Assembly: GCA_016709845.1 (NCBI GenBank)
Contig: JADJMA010000058.1
Span: 1-6,631, forward strand
Length of the DNA stretch: 6,631 nucleotides
Reading direction: 5' to 3'
Origin: Flammeovirgaceae bacterium
GTDB taxonomy: Bacteria; Bacteroidota; Bacteroidia; Cytophagales; Cyclobacteriaceae
Position numbers and translations under genes: made by a program. Of the stretch, positions 1-6,085 are shown piece after piece. The notes below the pieces were generated by a model. It was not told the DNA's origin and searched no databases. It worked only from the letters and a program-made list of their open reading frames with translations. Numbering within the stretch: position 1 is the stretch's first letter; the number at the start of each line of letters is the position of its first letter.

Positions 1-548
1 GGCGGCGAAAGTCTCTGCAAACCCTAAAGATATTGAACAGGCAGATAAGCTGATTTTGCCAGGGGGGTTGGCTCTTTTTGATACAGGTATGCAGCGGCTT
101 CGTGAAACTGGGTTGATCGGTTTGTTGAATGAGAAAGTGCTTAGAGCGAAGACGCCGACTCTGGGAGTTTGTCTTGGCATGCAACTGCTGACAAAAGTGA
201 GTGAAGAAGGGGAACTGCCAGGTCTCGGCTGGATTCGATGCGGAGACAATCCGCTTCCGCTTTGACCCAAAGCAATCCGGGCGAAGATTCCTCATATGGG
301 CTGGAATACTGTAAAAATCGAGCGTGAAGGTACTCTTTTAAAGGGTATGTACCCAGATGCCCGCCTTTTTTGTGCATTCGTTCCATGTGGTAAGCCGTGA
401 TTCGGCCGATGTTCTCACAACCACTGAGTATGGTTATGATTTTGTTTCGGCTATCCAACGCGACCACATTATGGGTGCCCAGTTTCACCCTGAAAAGAGC
501 CATAAGTTTGGCATGAAATTATATAAGAACTTTGTAGAGTCTGCCTAA
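1..548 (+). CDS. hisH: HisH2-type glutamine amidotransferase subunit (5' partial, frameshifted)
   Basis: Class I glutamine amidotransferase. It hydrolyses glutamine and passes ammonia to the HisF-like partner encoded next door. The window opens inside the gene, and roughly the first 25-30 residues are missing. Seen: the oxyanion-strand region LILPG near 53-66, the nucleophile motif GVCLGMQ (about 166-186) with its catalytic Cys, GLGW, then PHMGWNTV, VHSFHVV, and the C-terminal QFHPEKS (about 481-501), which carries the His/Glu of the triad. The stop TAA is at 546-548 and overlaps the next start (TAATG). Single-base shifts lie near 236 (extra base), 279-283 (missing base) and 365 (extra C). 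Two extra G and one extra T near 61-78 cancel to a net in-frame change that spoils the expected PGVGxFD motif. The neighbouring amidotransferase points to sugar amidination (HisH2) rather than histidine synthesis; that role is inferred from context. Confidence 0.9.
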
Positions 549-1311
549 TGTTAAAGACCCGTGTGATGCCCCTGCCTCTTGCTAAAGGATGGCGGGTTGG
601 TGAAGACAGTTAAGTTTAAAATCCTGGTTATATCGGTGACCCGATCAACGCCATCCGAATTTATAATGAAAAGAAGTGGATGAACTGATCTTTCTGGATA
701 TCACCGCAACGCTGGAGCACCGTCCGCCCTCCTACAAGGTGTTGTCGGAGATCGCGAGTGAGTGTTTTATGCCGGTCACCTATGGCGGGGGAGTACAGGA
801 TGTCGAAACGATCTTGCCAGATCCTCAGCCTAGGCATCGAAAAGGTGGCAATCAACAGTTATCAGTAGAAAATCCAGACTTTGTACGAATTGCATCTGAA
901 AAATTTGGTAGTTCTACAATTGTGGTCTCCATTGATGTTCGTAAAAAAAATTTTTGGCGGCTATGAAGTCTGCACTCATGGCGGGCGTAAAGCCACTGGT
1001 CTGGACCCGGTTGAATTTGCTGTTAAGATGGCCCAACTGGGCGCTGGTGAGATATTGTTGACTGCCGTGGATCGTGATGGTACCCAGGAAGGCTATGATA
1101 TAGAATTAATTAAAAGTGTTACCAGTGCGGTGGATGTGCCGCTAATTGCTTGTGGAGGGGCTGGGAAGATCGAAGATTTCCGTGCGGCTGTGAAGCAAGG
1201 CAATGCATCGGCCTGTGCTGCAGGCAGTATGGTGGTTTATTTTGGACGCAATCGCGCTGTATTGATCAATTTCCGGAACGCACCAGGCTGGAAGAAATAC
1301 TAGGAGAATAA
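548..1311 (+). CDS. hisF: HisF2-type ammonia-channelling subunit, imidazole glycerol phosphate synthase-like (frameshifted)
   Basis: TIM-barrel partner of the HisH-like glutaminase. ATG 548-550 overlaps the hisH stop by one base, which argues for translational coupling. The repaired length is about 254 residues, normal for HisF. Seen in order: DELIFLDITA (about residues 45-54), TYGGGV (about 78-83), INSYAVENP, VVSID with Asp at residue 130, GAGEILLTAVDRDGT, and CGGAGK. Asp130 is one of the two catalytic residues of the true cyclase. The other, Asp11, is Leu here (PCLLLKDG). Loss of Asp11 fits the HisF2 class, which only supplies ammonia to a sugar amidotransferase. Shifts occur near 569-572 (extra C), 617-620 and 668-672 (one A missing each), 814-820 (extra base), 862-863 (missing base), 943-950 (extra A) and 1271 (missing T). 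The true end is GGAGAATAA at 1303-1311; the unrepaired frame stops earlier, at 1303. Confidence 0.9.
1302..1307 (+). promoter_or_regulatory. Ribosome binding site of the amidotransferase gene
   Basis: AGGAGA lies 10 bases before ATG 1318. It sits inside the last codons of hisF, so translation of the two genes is probably linked. Confidence 0.6.
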
Positions 1312-1317
1312 TATAGA

Positions 1318-2459
1318 ATGAAAAGATGTACACGCTGTCTTTACGATGAGAGTCTTCCGAATATTACCTTTGATGAGAATGGGGTATGCAATTATTGTCA
1401 TATTCATGATCAGTTAAATCTTGAATACCCTACCGGCGAAGAGGGAATGAATAAACTGCGGGCTATTGCAGATCAGATTCGAAAAGATGGCCGCGGTAAA
1501 CAATATGATGTGGTAGTGGGGTTAGTGGAGGCGCTGATTCATCCTATATGATTTATCTGGCAAAGGAATTGGGGCTGCGTCCACTGGCGGTCCACTTTGA
1601 TAATACCTGGAATTCGACCGTCGCTACAGAAAATATTCACGATGTTTTGAAAAATTGGATGTTGATCTATGGACGTATGTATGGATAACAAAGAATATGA
1701 TGATATTTACCGCTCATTCTTAAAGGCTGGCGTACCTGATACCGAAGCGCCTACGGATATTGGCTTGGCTTCTGTTTTGAATATGGCGTGTGAAAAATTT
1801 GGTATCAAATATATCTTTGAAGGACATTCATTTCGCACAGAAGGTGTTGCTCCGTTAGGTTGGATTTATATGGACGGTAAATATATCCAGAGTGTTCACA
1901 AGAAATATGGCACTATTCCTCTTAAAACTTATCCCAATATGTTGATGCCGAATTTTATAAAGTGGACAGCTGTTTTGGGTCTTAAGAAGATACGGCCACT
2001 ATATTACATAGATTATGTCAAAAAAGATGCTATGGCTCTGCTGACTCGTGATTTTGGCTGGGAGTGGTACGGAGGCCACCATCTTGAAAATCGTTTTACT
2101 GCTTTTTCTGGCATACATATTACATTCCTCAGAGATATGGCTCTGATATGCGATTGTTGGGATTTGCTGCGTTGGTTCGTTCTGGACAAATCACCAGAGA
2201 GCAGGGATTGGAGATGCTCGCTCAACCCCGCCAATTTGATCCCCGAGCTATTGGAGATGGTTAAAGAAGCGGCTTGGTTATTCTGACAGTGAATTTGAAC
2301 AACTAATGAAGCTTGAGAAGAAGACGTATCGCGATTACAAGACTTATAAAAAACCTTCGAACGGATGCGTCCGTTCTGGTGGTTAATGTATAAACTAAAC
2401 CGTGTTCCGAAAAGTTTTATCTCAAGTTCTGCTTCCCAAATCCTCAGGCAGGTTCATAA
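1318..2459 (+). CDS. N-acetyl sugar amidotransferase, WbpG/PseA family (frameshifted)
   Basis: Predicted ATP-dependent enzyme that activates an N-acetyl group on a sugar and replaces its oxygen with ammonia from HisH2/HisF2, giving an acetamidino group. It acts in the cytoplasm on a precursor for surface glycan. The N-terminus has two CxxC pairs (Cys4/Cys7 in CTRC, Cys24/Cys27 in CNYC), a likely metal knuckle. The ATP pyrophosphatase PP-loop SGGADSS (residues 70-76) appears once one G is restored in the G run near 1517-1521. Further family segments are VHFDNTWNS, EAPTDIGL, FEGHSFRTEGV, GWIYMDGKYI, GWEWYGGHHLENRFTAF, and a C-terminus rich in Lys and aromatic residues (RPFWWLMYKLNRVPKSF). Repaired length is about 380 residues, usual for the family. 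Other shifts lie near 1651-1670, 2106, 2238, 2265, 2350 and 2416. The stop TAA 2457-2459 follows repair of the last shift. The exact sugar substrate cannot be read from this window. Homologues are called WbpG, PseA or LegG-type; I assign no symbol. Confidence 0.88.
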
Positions 2460-2471
2460 CAGAATCCGATC

Positions 2472-2475
2472 AGGA
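2472..2475 (+). promoter_or_regulatory. Ribosome binding site that fixes the glycosyltransferase start
   Basis: AGGA lies 7 bases before ATG 2483-2485. The same frame is open further upstream to about 2402, but that stretch is the tail of the amidotransferase in its correct frame. This site and the protein start MRIFIGLTD mark 2483 as the start. Confidence 0.55.
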
Positions 2476-2482
2476 TGATTTA

Positions 2483-3688
2483 ATGCGTATTTTTATTGGA
2501 TTGACTGATGTCGCGAATATTACCGCCAATTACTCCAAGGGCTTCAAAGCGTTAGGTCATGAGGTTTTTTCCGTAGTGTGGAGTAAAAGTCGTTTTTATA
2601 CAGATTCAGAGTATGACCTGATCATTGATGATAGAGGCCATACCAAAAAACCAGGCAGCGGTTTTTTTTGCATATTTTAGAATTTTGACTCAACTGGCTC
2701 AATTGGTATGAGGGGCGAAATGTGATCTGTTTATTTTGTATGCTCCCGCCGTTTTGCCGACTTATTTGTATTACCCTTTTCTGAAGGGGCTTGGTAAAAA
2801 AATCATTACAGCATTTTGGGGTAGTGATATTCGTTATTGGTATGCGTTTGCTGAGGAGATGAAGTCATTCAATGTGCAAGATGAAGTCTTTCCATTTTTT
2901 GAATATGTTAGTGGTCGCTCCTGGGCAGTTATTGGGATAAAAACGCACTGTGAAGATAGCCGAAAAATATTCCACTATAATCATCTCCCAACCGGATTGC
3001 GCACAACTACAAACCCGACCTTATATGAGATCTAATGTGCCTCTAGATCTCTCCCAGTACAAATTCAATGTTCCAGGCAGAGTAAAACCCCTTATTCTCC
3101 ACGCGCCCAGTGTTGCTGAGGCAAAAGGCACGGATGTTGTTCTTAATGTGATTAGGGAATTGAAGAAGAAGGCCTTGAGTTTGAATTTCGATTTATAGAG
3201 AATATGCCAAACGCCGAATGCGCGATTTGTTGACGGACTCAGATATTGTAGTAGATGAACTGTATTCTGCAACCGTTGGGGGCTTGTCATCGGAGGCAAT
3301 GGCTACTGGGAACGTGGTCCTTGTACGGTACATGGCTGATTATTGTAAAGTCCCCGAAGGGTGCCCGGCAATCAATGTAAATAAATTTACACTTAAAGAT
3401 AATTTACGTCAAATCATCCTGGATGTGGATCGAAGAAAAGAACTGGCAAATCTCGGGCGACCTTATGTGGAGAATGCCAATGATCATCTTAAGATATGCC
3501 GCGATCTGTTAAGCTGGGTGGAACAGAAGGACACTATTGATTATGACTTCTACCCTACATTCTCCAAAGATTTCCAAATACCAGAGCAGATATTAAAGGA
3601 TGAAGAGAGAGAGACTGGAAAAAAACGAGTCGACTTCTTCAAAACTCTTTTGTCCACTGGTGCGACCAAAAAGAAGCAGAGTTACTAG
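2483..3688 (+). CDS. GT-B fold glycosyltransferase (GT4/group 1-like), frameshifted
   Basis: Predicted cytoplasmic sugar transferase that adds a residue to a lipid-linked glycan. The repaired length is about 400 residues. The N-terminal Rossmann-like half has MRIFIGLTDVANITANYSKG, then a middle segment PTYLYYPFLKGLGKKII and FWGSDIRYW. The C-terminal nucleotide-sugar half has LILHAPSVAEAKGTD, RFIENMPNAEMRDLL, SDIVVDELYSATVGGLSSEAMA and TGNVVLVRY. This is the usual order HAPS...KGT...aDi.vDel...G...EaMA.G.pV of GT-B enzymes that lack the classical EX7E spacing. The tail is charged (DEERETGKKRV). Breaks are near 2662-2669 (T run), an in-frame TGA at 2709-2711 probably caused by paired indels, near 2918-2943 (two changes), 3165-3172 (missing G) and about 3214 (missing A). 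Start is 23 bases after the amidotransferase stop. Donor and acceptor are unknown. An unusual N-terminal half means another GT-B family is possible. Confidence 0.8.
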
Positions 3689-3692
3689 GAGA
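3687..3692 (+). promoter_or_regulatory. Ribosome binding site overlapping the glycosyltransferase stop
   Basis: AGGAGA overlaps the TAG at 3686-3688. The only nearby in-frame start is TTG 3695, 2-3 bases away, which is unusually close. Either a base is missing here or a slightly different start is used. Confidence 0.45.
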
Positions 3693-3694
3693 TT

Positions 3695-4638
3695 TTGAAC
3701 GCATCCGCACCTCAAAGTTCAAAATTCATGCAAACAATAAGAAACTGGAGAGCAAAATTGTCTCCAGTTTTTGGGGTGATCATCCTCGGCGTGTTTTTTT
3801 ATTGGATCTGGCTTTACAGAGATATTATTTTAGATACCTTCAGGAAGATTGAGCTTGTTCAGCTTGTCGCTTTGGTTGCGCTGATCATGCTCTCCAGTAT
3901 CTTAACCGTATGGGCACTGGTTGTTCTCGTGCAGGATAAAGGTTATACAGCCTTTGGATTTGCGGATGGTTATCATTCCTTAAATCTTTCCCAGTTGGCA
4001 TCCATGATCCCTGGTGGAATATGGGGAGATGCCGGGTTGCTGGTTTTTTGTGGTCAAAAGGCATATCGAAAATTGAAGCGTTGTAATAATCTTATTAAAT
4101 ACAATTATCATGTTATCTGCTTGTGCCATGGTTGGCATCTCAGGGTTGATTACCATTCTGGGGTGGGGATATGCGGCCATTTGTCTTTTGCCTTTTTATT
4201 CCTTATCTTTGGCCGCAATTGGCTGGATGGAATCAGACACAAATTTTATCCAGAAAGCTCCCGCTTGCCGTCTGCACTAGCCTTGTTGAAATCTCTTTTT
4301 CTCGGCATCATGGTGTGGATAATAATATCTTCCTGCTTTGCCTGGCTGCTGTACACTGGAAATGGAACAGGCTCTATTCCTTTTGGACGGTTGTCGGTGC
4401 ATATGCCACAGGGTATTTGGGCGGCTACATTAGCATACTTGTCCCATCAGGCCTTGGCGTAAGTGAAGGTTTGGTGGCTTTGATGCTTGGTCCTTATATT
4501 GGTACGGATAAAATCCTGCAGTTGCCATATCTTTTATTATTCATACTTTCATTGTGTGGTGCAATATATTGCTGTCTGTTATTTTTACTTCCAGGCAAGC
4601 GGGAACAAGAATCATTCATTGAGGTTTATTGTCGATGA
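3695..4638 (+). CDS. Flippase-like integral membrane protein (UPF0104 / LPG-synthase TM-type), frameshifted
   Basis: Polytopic inner-membrane protein of the lysylphosphatidylglycerol-synthase TM/AglD-like family. Such proteins often sit in surface-glycan loci, and a lipid or glycolipid handling role is proposed but not proven. After repair it has about 314 residues, typical for the family. Seen: TM1 (VFGVIILGVFFYWIWLY), TM2 (LVALVALIMLSSILTVW), the conserved N-half motif SQLASMIPGGIWG, hydrophobic spans VVIILLNTIIMLSA and GISGLITILGWGY, then SLFLGIMVWIIISSCFAWLL, ATGYLGGYISILVPSGLGVSEG (conserved P-S/G-GLG-x-x-EG signature), and a last span LPYLLLFILSLCGAIYCCLL. Frame changes occur near 4030-4050, 4080, 4255 and 4383. 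Start is TTG 3695 because of the adjacent ribosome site; ATG 3728 is an alternative without one. Last gene of the operon, with a shared hairpin terminator just after it. Confidence 0.78.
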
Positions 4639-4650
4639 TTGTAAAAGATA

Positions 4651-4695
4651 AAAGCCAGCCCCGCCCGTTGATCTTCGAGGCTGGCATGTTTATTT
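4651..4695. terminator. Bidirectional hairpin terminator between convergent genes
   Basis: Perfect 7-bp inverted repeat GCCAGCC (4654-4660) and GGCTGGC (4679-4685) with an 18-base loop. On the minus strand it is followed by TTTTATCTTTT and starts 14 bases after the stop of the minus-strand gene, which is the better fit. On the plus strand the tail is ATGTTTATTTT, weaker, 15 bases after the membrane-protein stop. It probably ends both transcripts. Confidence 0.6.
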
Positions 4696-4699
4696 TAAG

Positions 4700-5271
4700 C
4701 TACAGGGATTTCTCTGTCATCTTCTCTCCTGTTCCGCCGGGCTGGTCGCGGACTGTCACCGTAATGCGCACAGTGGTGCCTTGCGGAACAGTGCTGGCAG
4801 CCGTATATATCCAGCGTCCGCTGTTAAGCGGGGTTTCTTCCGCCTCCCGCTTTCGATATCTGCCCGTTGGTGTCGCCCACGATCACGGACAGGCGGGTCA
4901 CCTTGAAATCATCGTGGGCGCGTATCACGATTGGGTCTCCCACCGCGCCGCTGTACTCAGATAGGTCCACCTCATCGATCACCGGCGCGTTGAAGAAGTC
5001 TGCCACCAATCAGGAAAAGAGCGGCTTGCCCTTAGCCTTAAGCGGCTTTTTCATAGAAGGCCTTCATTTCGGGGTCGGCCATTACCAGTCTTCCATACAG
5101 TACCGCCTGGCGGAAACGCTCCTGATGTTCTAACTGCGCCTCGCTTGGCAAAATGCCTGAGCGGTCAGGCTTGCGGCCAACCACCATCTCGTCACCGTAA
5201 TGTTTGAATACAAGGTCGCCCACCTGTCCGCGGATCTGTTCAAGAACGGATTTAATTTTTACTTTAGCCAT
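4700..5271 (-). CDS. Conserved hypothetical protein with C-terminal Ig-like/beta-sandwich region (frameshifted)
   Basis: Not assigned a function. The repaired length is about 190 residues. The start ATG is 5269-5271, with AAGGAGA seven bases upstream; the stop TAG is 4700-4702. The N-terminal part (residues 1-80) is basic and soluble: KIKSVLEQIRGQVGDLVFK, GRKPDRSG, then a helical stretch with ERFRQAVLYGRLVMADPEMK. It is followed by GKPLFSL and VADFFNAPVIDEVDL. The C-terminal half looks like a small beta-sandwich: GDPIVIRAHDDFKVTRLSV, DTNGQI, SGRWIYTA, GTTVRITVTVRDQPGG. No signal peptide or membrane span is visible. Breaks are near 5038 (extra base after GCCGCT), about 5008-5014 (two compensating changes leaving an in-frame TGA) and 4830-4862. 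It is oriented against the glycan operon and is visibly richer in G+C, so it may have been acquired separately. The fold call is from composition and pattern only. Confidence 0.7.
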
Positions 5272-5278
5272 GCTATTG

Positions 5279-5285
5279 TCTCCTT
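5279..5285 (-). promoter_or_regulatory. Ribosome binding site of the minus-strand hypothetical gene
   Basis: AAGGAGA on the minus strand, seven bases before the ATG at 5271. Strong match and good spacing; it fixes the start. Confidence 0.65.
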
Positions 5286-5300
5286 AATAGATAGTGAAAA

Positions 5301-5334
5301 TGGATATAGGATCCATGCCTACCGTGAGGCATGG
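5301..5334 (-). promoter_or_regulatory. Overlapping hairpins in the 5' region of the minus-strand gene
   Basis: A perfect 8-bp inverted repeat CCATGCCT (5313-5320) and AGGCATGG (5327-5334) with a 6-base loop lies about 28 bases before the ribosome site. A second short one, TGGAT (5301-5305) and ATCCA (5311-5315), shares bases with it, so the two cannot form together. It could be an operator or an mRNA leader structure. No clear -35/-10 pair was found nearby. Confidence 0.4.
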
Positions 5335-5360
5335 CAACGGGCAGGGATTCCATCTTTCTG

Positions 5361-5401
5361 ATCATAAGCGCGTCATTCGCACATCATAAGTACATCGTAA
5401 G
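5361..5401. repeat. Three ATCRTAAG direct repeats spaced 22 and 11 bases
   Basis: Copies start at 5361 (ATCATAAG), 5383 (ATCATAAG) and 5394 (ATCGTAAG). The last two form an 11-base tandem unit ACATCRTAAGT (5381-5402). Spacing near whole turns of the helix would place all copies on one face. Function unknown. Confidence 0.5.
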
Positions 5402-5408
5402 TACGTTG

Positions 5409-5438
5409 AACTGATCTCCTGTCCTGGCAACTGATCTC
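5409..5438. repeat. AACTGATCTC direct repeat, 20-base period
   Basis: Two exact copies of a 10-base word at 5409-5418 and 5429-5438, directly beside the ATCRTAAG cluster. Two helical turns apart. No function assigned. Confidence 0.45.
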
Positions 5439-5487
5439 TTCTTTTCCTTCATGAGTGAACATTTGTCTAATTCTGCCTGCCCTGTTT

Positions 5488-5828
5488 TTACATTTTTTTG
5501 CAAAAATCAAGGTGACGATTCTCATGTTTCGTTATGAGGATTGGCGGTTGAAGTGTCTGTGTTTGCCTTCCCTGCCGCGCCGCTTCATCAATCACCGACA
5601 GATTAAAGCCCGTCTGACGGTTCATATTTGCTGACAGTTTCAGCGAAAAGAGCGGTTTCCTCCTCGCTTTGACGGTTTTTCGTAGTCTATATTCATACCA
5701 TCGGCCGCAGCCATATAGAATGACTGGCGATTAATAATTGTAGATCGTTCATAAATTATTGGGCATGGTTTTCTAGGGTTGTTTAACATCTTTATAATTA
5801 TGTAGCAGGACTTAATACGAAAAAGCAA
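5488..5828 (-). pseudogene. Possible decayed paralogue of the minus-strand hypothetical gene
   Basis: Read from 5828 leftward on the minus strand, this matches the gene at 4700-5271 in pieces and in the same order: IKS near the start (RIKS against KIKS), RKP, RQ, then YEKPSKRGG followed, after one base shift near 5659, by KPLFSL. The intact gene has YEKAAKAKG directly before KPLFSL, with identical spacing. At the DNA level the last block is nearly the same (CCGCTCTTTTC-CTG). After KPLFSL the frame stays open to TAA at 5488-5490 but no longer resembles the neighbour apart from VIDE, and it is much shorter. The first codon would be TTG with no ribosome site visible. The interval between RKP and RQ is shorter than in the intact copy. 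This looks like an old tandem duplicate under decay, but sequencing error prevents a firm call. The N-terminal part of the match is weak and could be chance. Confidence 0.4.
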
Positions 5829-5962
5829 ATTGAACGAATTTTTGTCGACTCAATAAAAAATTCGCGTCACTTGCCTTTTCGCGGCGGAACTTTGCCGCAC
5901 GCCAGTGCAGGTGTTCGTATTAAGATTTTCCTGGCCTTGGAAAAGCCATGAATTATTGGGCA
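5750..5962. repeat. Imperfect 16-base direct repeats CATRAATTATTGGGCA
   Basis: Copies at 5750-5765 and 5947-5962 differ at one base. They flank the inverted repeats described separately at 5811-5924. The left copy lies within the decayed paralogue, the right one just before a possible -10 box. Confidence 0.45.
5811..5924. repeat. Inverted repeat CTTAATACGAA enclosing two smaller hairpins
   Basis: A perfect 11-bp inverted repeat at 5811-5821 and 5914-5924, with a further CAGGA/TCCTG match outside it after a small gap (5806-5810 and 5928-5932). Inside are CGAATTTTT (5835-5843) pairing with AAAAATTCG (5856-5864), and GCGGC (5881-5885) pairing with GCCGC (5894-5898). Together they could fold as a three-way junction, or mark the ends of a small inverted duplication. 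No transposase or target duplication was seen. Confidence 0.45.
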
Positions 5963-5973
5963 AAAGGCTGGGG

Positions 5974-5979
5974 TATAAT
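5974..5979 (+). promoter_or_regulatory. Possible -10 box for the family-2 glycosyltransferase
   Basis: A perfect TATAAT about 107 bases before the start codon. Only poor -35 candidates exist (ATTATT with 16-base spacing, TTATTG with 15). Transcription would start near 5986, at the base of the following hairpin. Confidence 0.35.
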
Positions 5980-5986
5980 CCAGGAT

Positions 5987-6022
5987 ATAGTGTAAAAAGC
6001 GAGTTTGCTTTGCACTATTTTT
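5987..6022 (+). terminator. Terminator-like hairpin upstream of the family-2 glycosyltransferase
   Basis: ATAGTGTAAA (5987-5996) pairs with TTTGCACTAT (6009-6018), including one G-T pair. The stem continues as GC (5999-6000) with GC (6007-6008) after a two-A bulge, closing a GAGTTT loop. A run of five T (6018-6022) follows. It may end upstream transcription or act as an attenuator in the leader. Confidence 0.5.
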
Positions 6023-6068
6023 GTGTAGATTTGAAACCGAACGAAGCGAAAAGAAACTTATCCTCACC

Positions 6069-6073
6069 AGGAG
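6069..6073 (+). promoter_or_regulatory. Ribosome binding site of the family-2 glycosyltransferase
   Basis: AGGAG with a 12-base spacer to ATG 6086, a little long but the only candidate. The protein begins with the family-typical PTVSVIIPSYN, so the start is secure. Confidence 0.55.
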
Positions 6074-6085
6074 TTTGACAAAATA

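Larger units (their letters stand above)
5335..5487. other. Intergenic stretch with short phased direct repeats
   Basis: No gene seen. It holds three copies of ATCRTAAG at 5361-5368, 5383-5390 and 5394-5401, and two copies of AACTGATCTC at 5409-5418 and 5429-5438. It lies upstream of the minus-strand gene, so binding sites for a regulator are possible. Confidence 0.4.
5829..6085 (+). other. Gene-free upstream region of the family-2 glycosyltransferase
   Basis: No recognised gene. It contains the inner hairpins of the inverted repeat, a TATAAT box, a terminator-like hairpin and the ribosome site of the next gene. One plus-strand frame is open from 5857 to TGA at 6076-6078 (74 codons, no ATG, GTG at 5905 as only plausible start). 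Its predicted product resembles nothing I know. Confidence 0.4.

Noticed and set aside
141..503. 120-codon minus-strand open frame
   Set aside because: It is antisense to the HisH coding sequence, which carries clear catalytic motifs; the minus frame shows none.
1..4638. The glycan operon as a set of true pseudogenes
   Set aside because: The indels are single-base and often in homopolymers, spread over all genes, while catalytic motifs are recoverable in each. Sequencing error fits better.
4629..4964. Plus-strand frame reading through the terminator into the convergent gene
   Set aside because: It is antisense to the repaired minus-strand gene, which has a good ribosome site, continuous repaired frame and a terminator.
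5495..5506. Palindrome TTTTTGCAAAAA
   Set aside because: Low-complexity AT-rich palindrome, easily expected by chance; no other site supports a role.
5524..5634. Plus-strand 36-codon frame starting MFRYEDWRLK
   Set aside because: Short, no ribosome site, and antisense to the decayed paralogue.
5615..5677. TGACGGTT direct repeat (5615 and 5670)
   Set aside because: Only 8 bases, within the decayed coding stretch, no regular spacing; probably chance.
5811..5924. Integron attC-like site
   Set aside because: The stem with inner hairpins is reminiscent, but no conserved core site (GTTRRRY / RYYYAAC) was found at its ends and no integrase is present.
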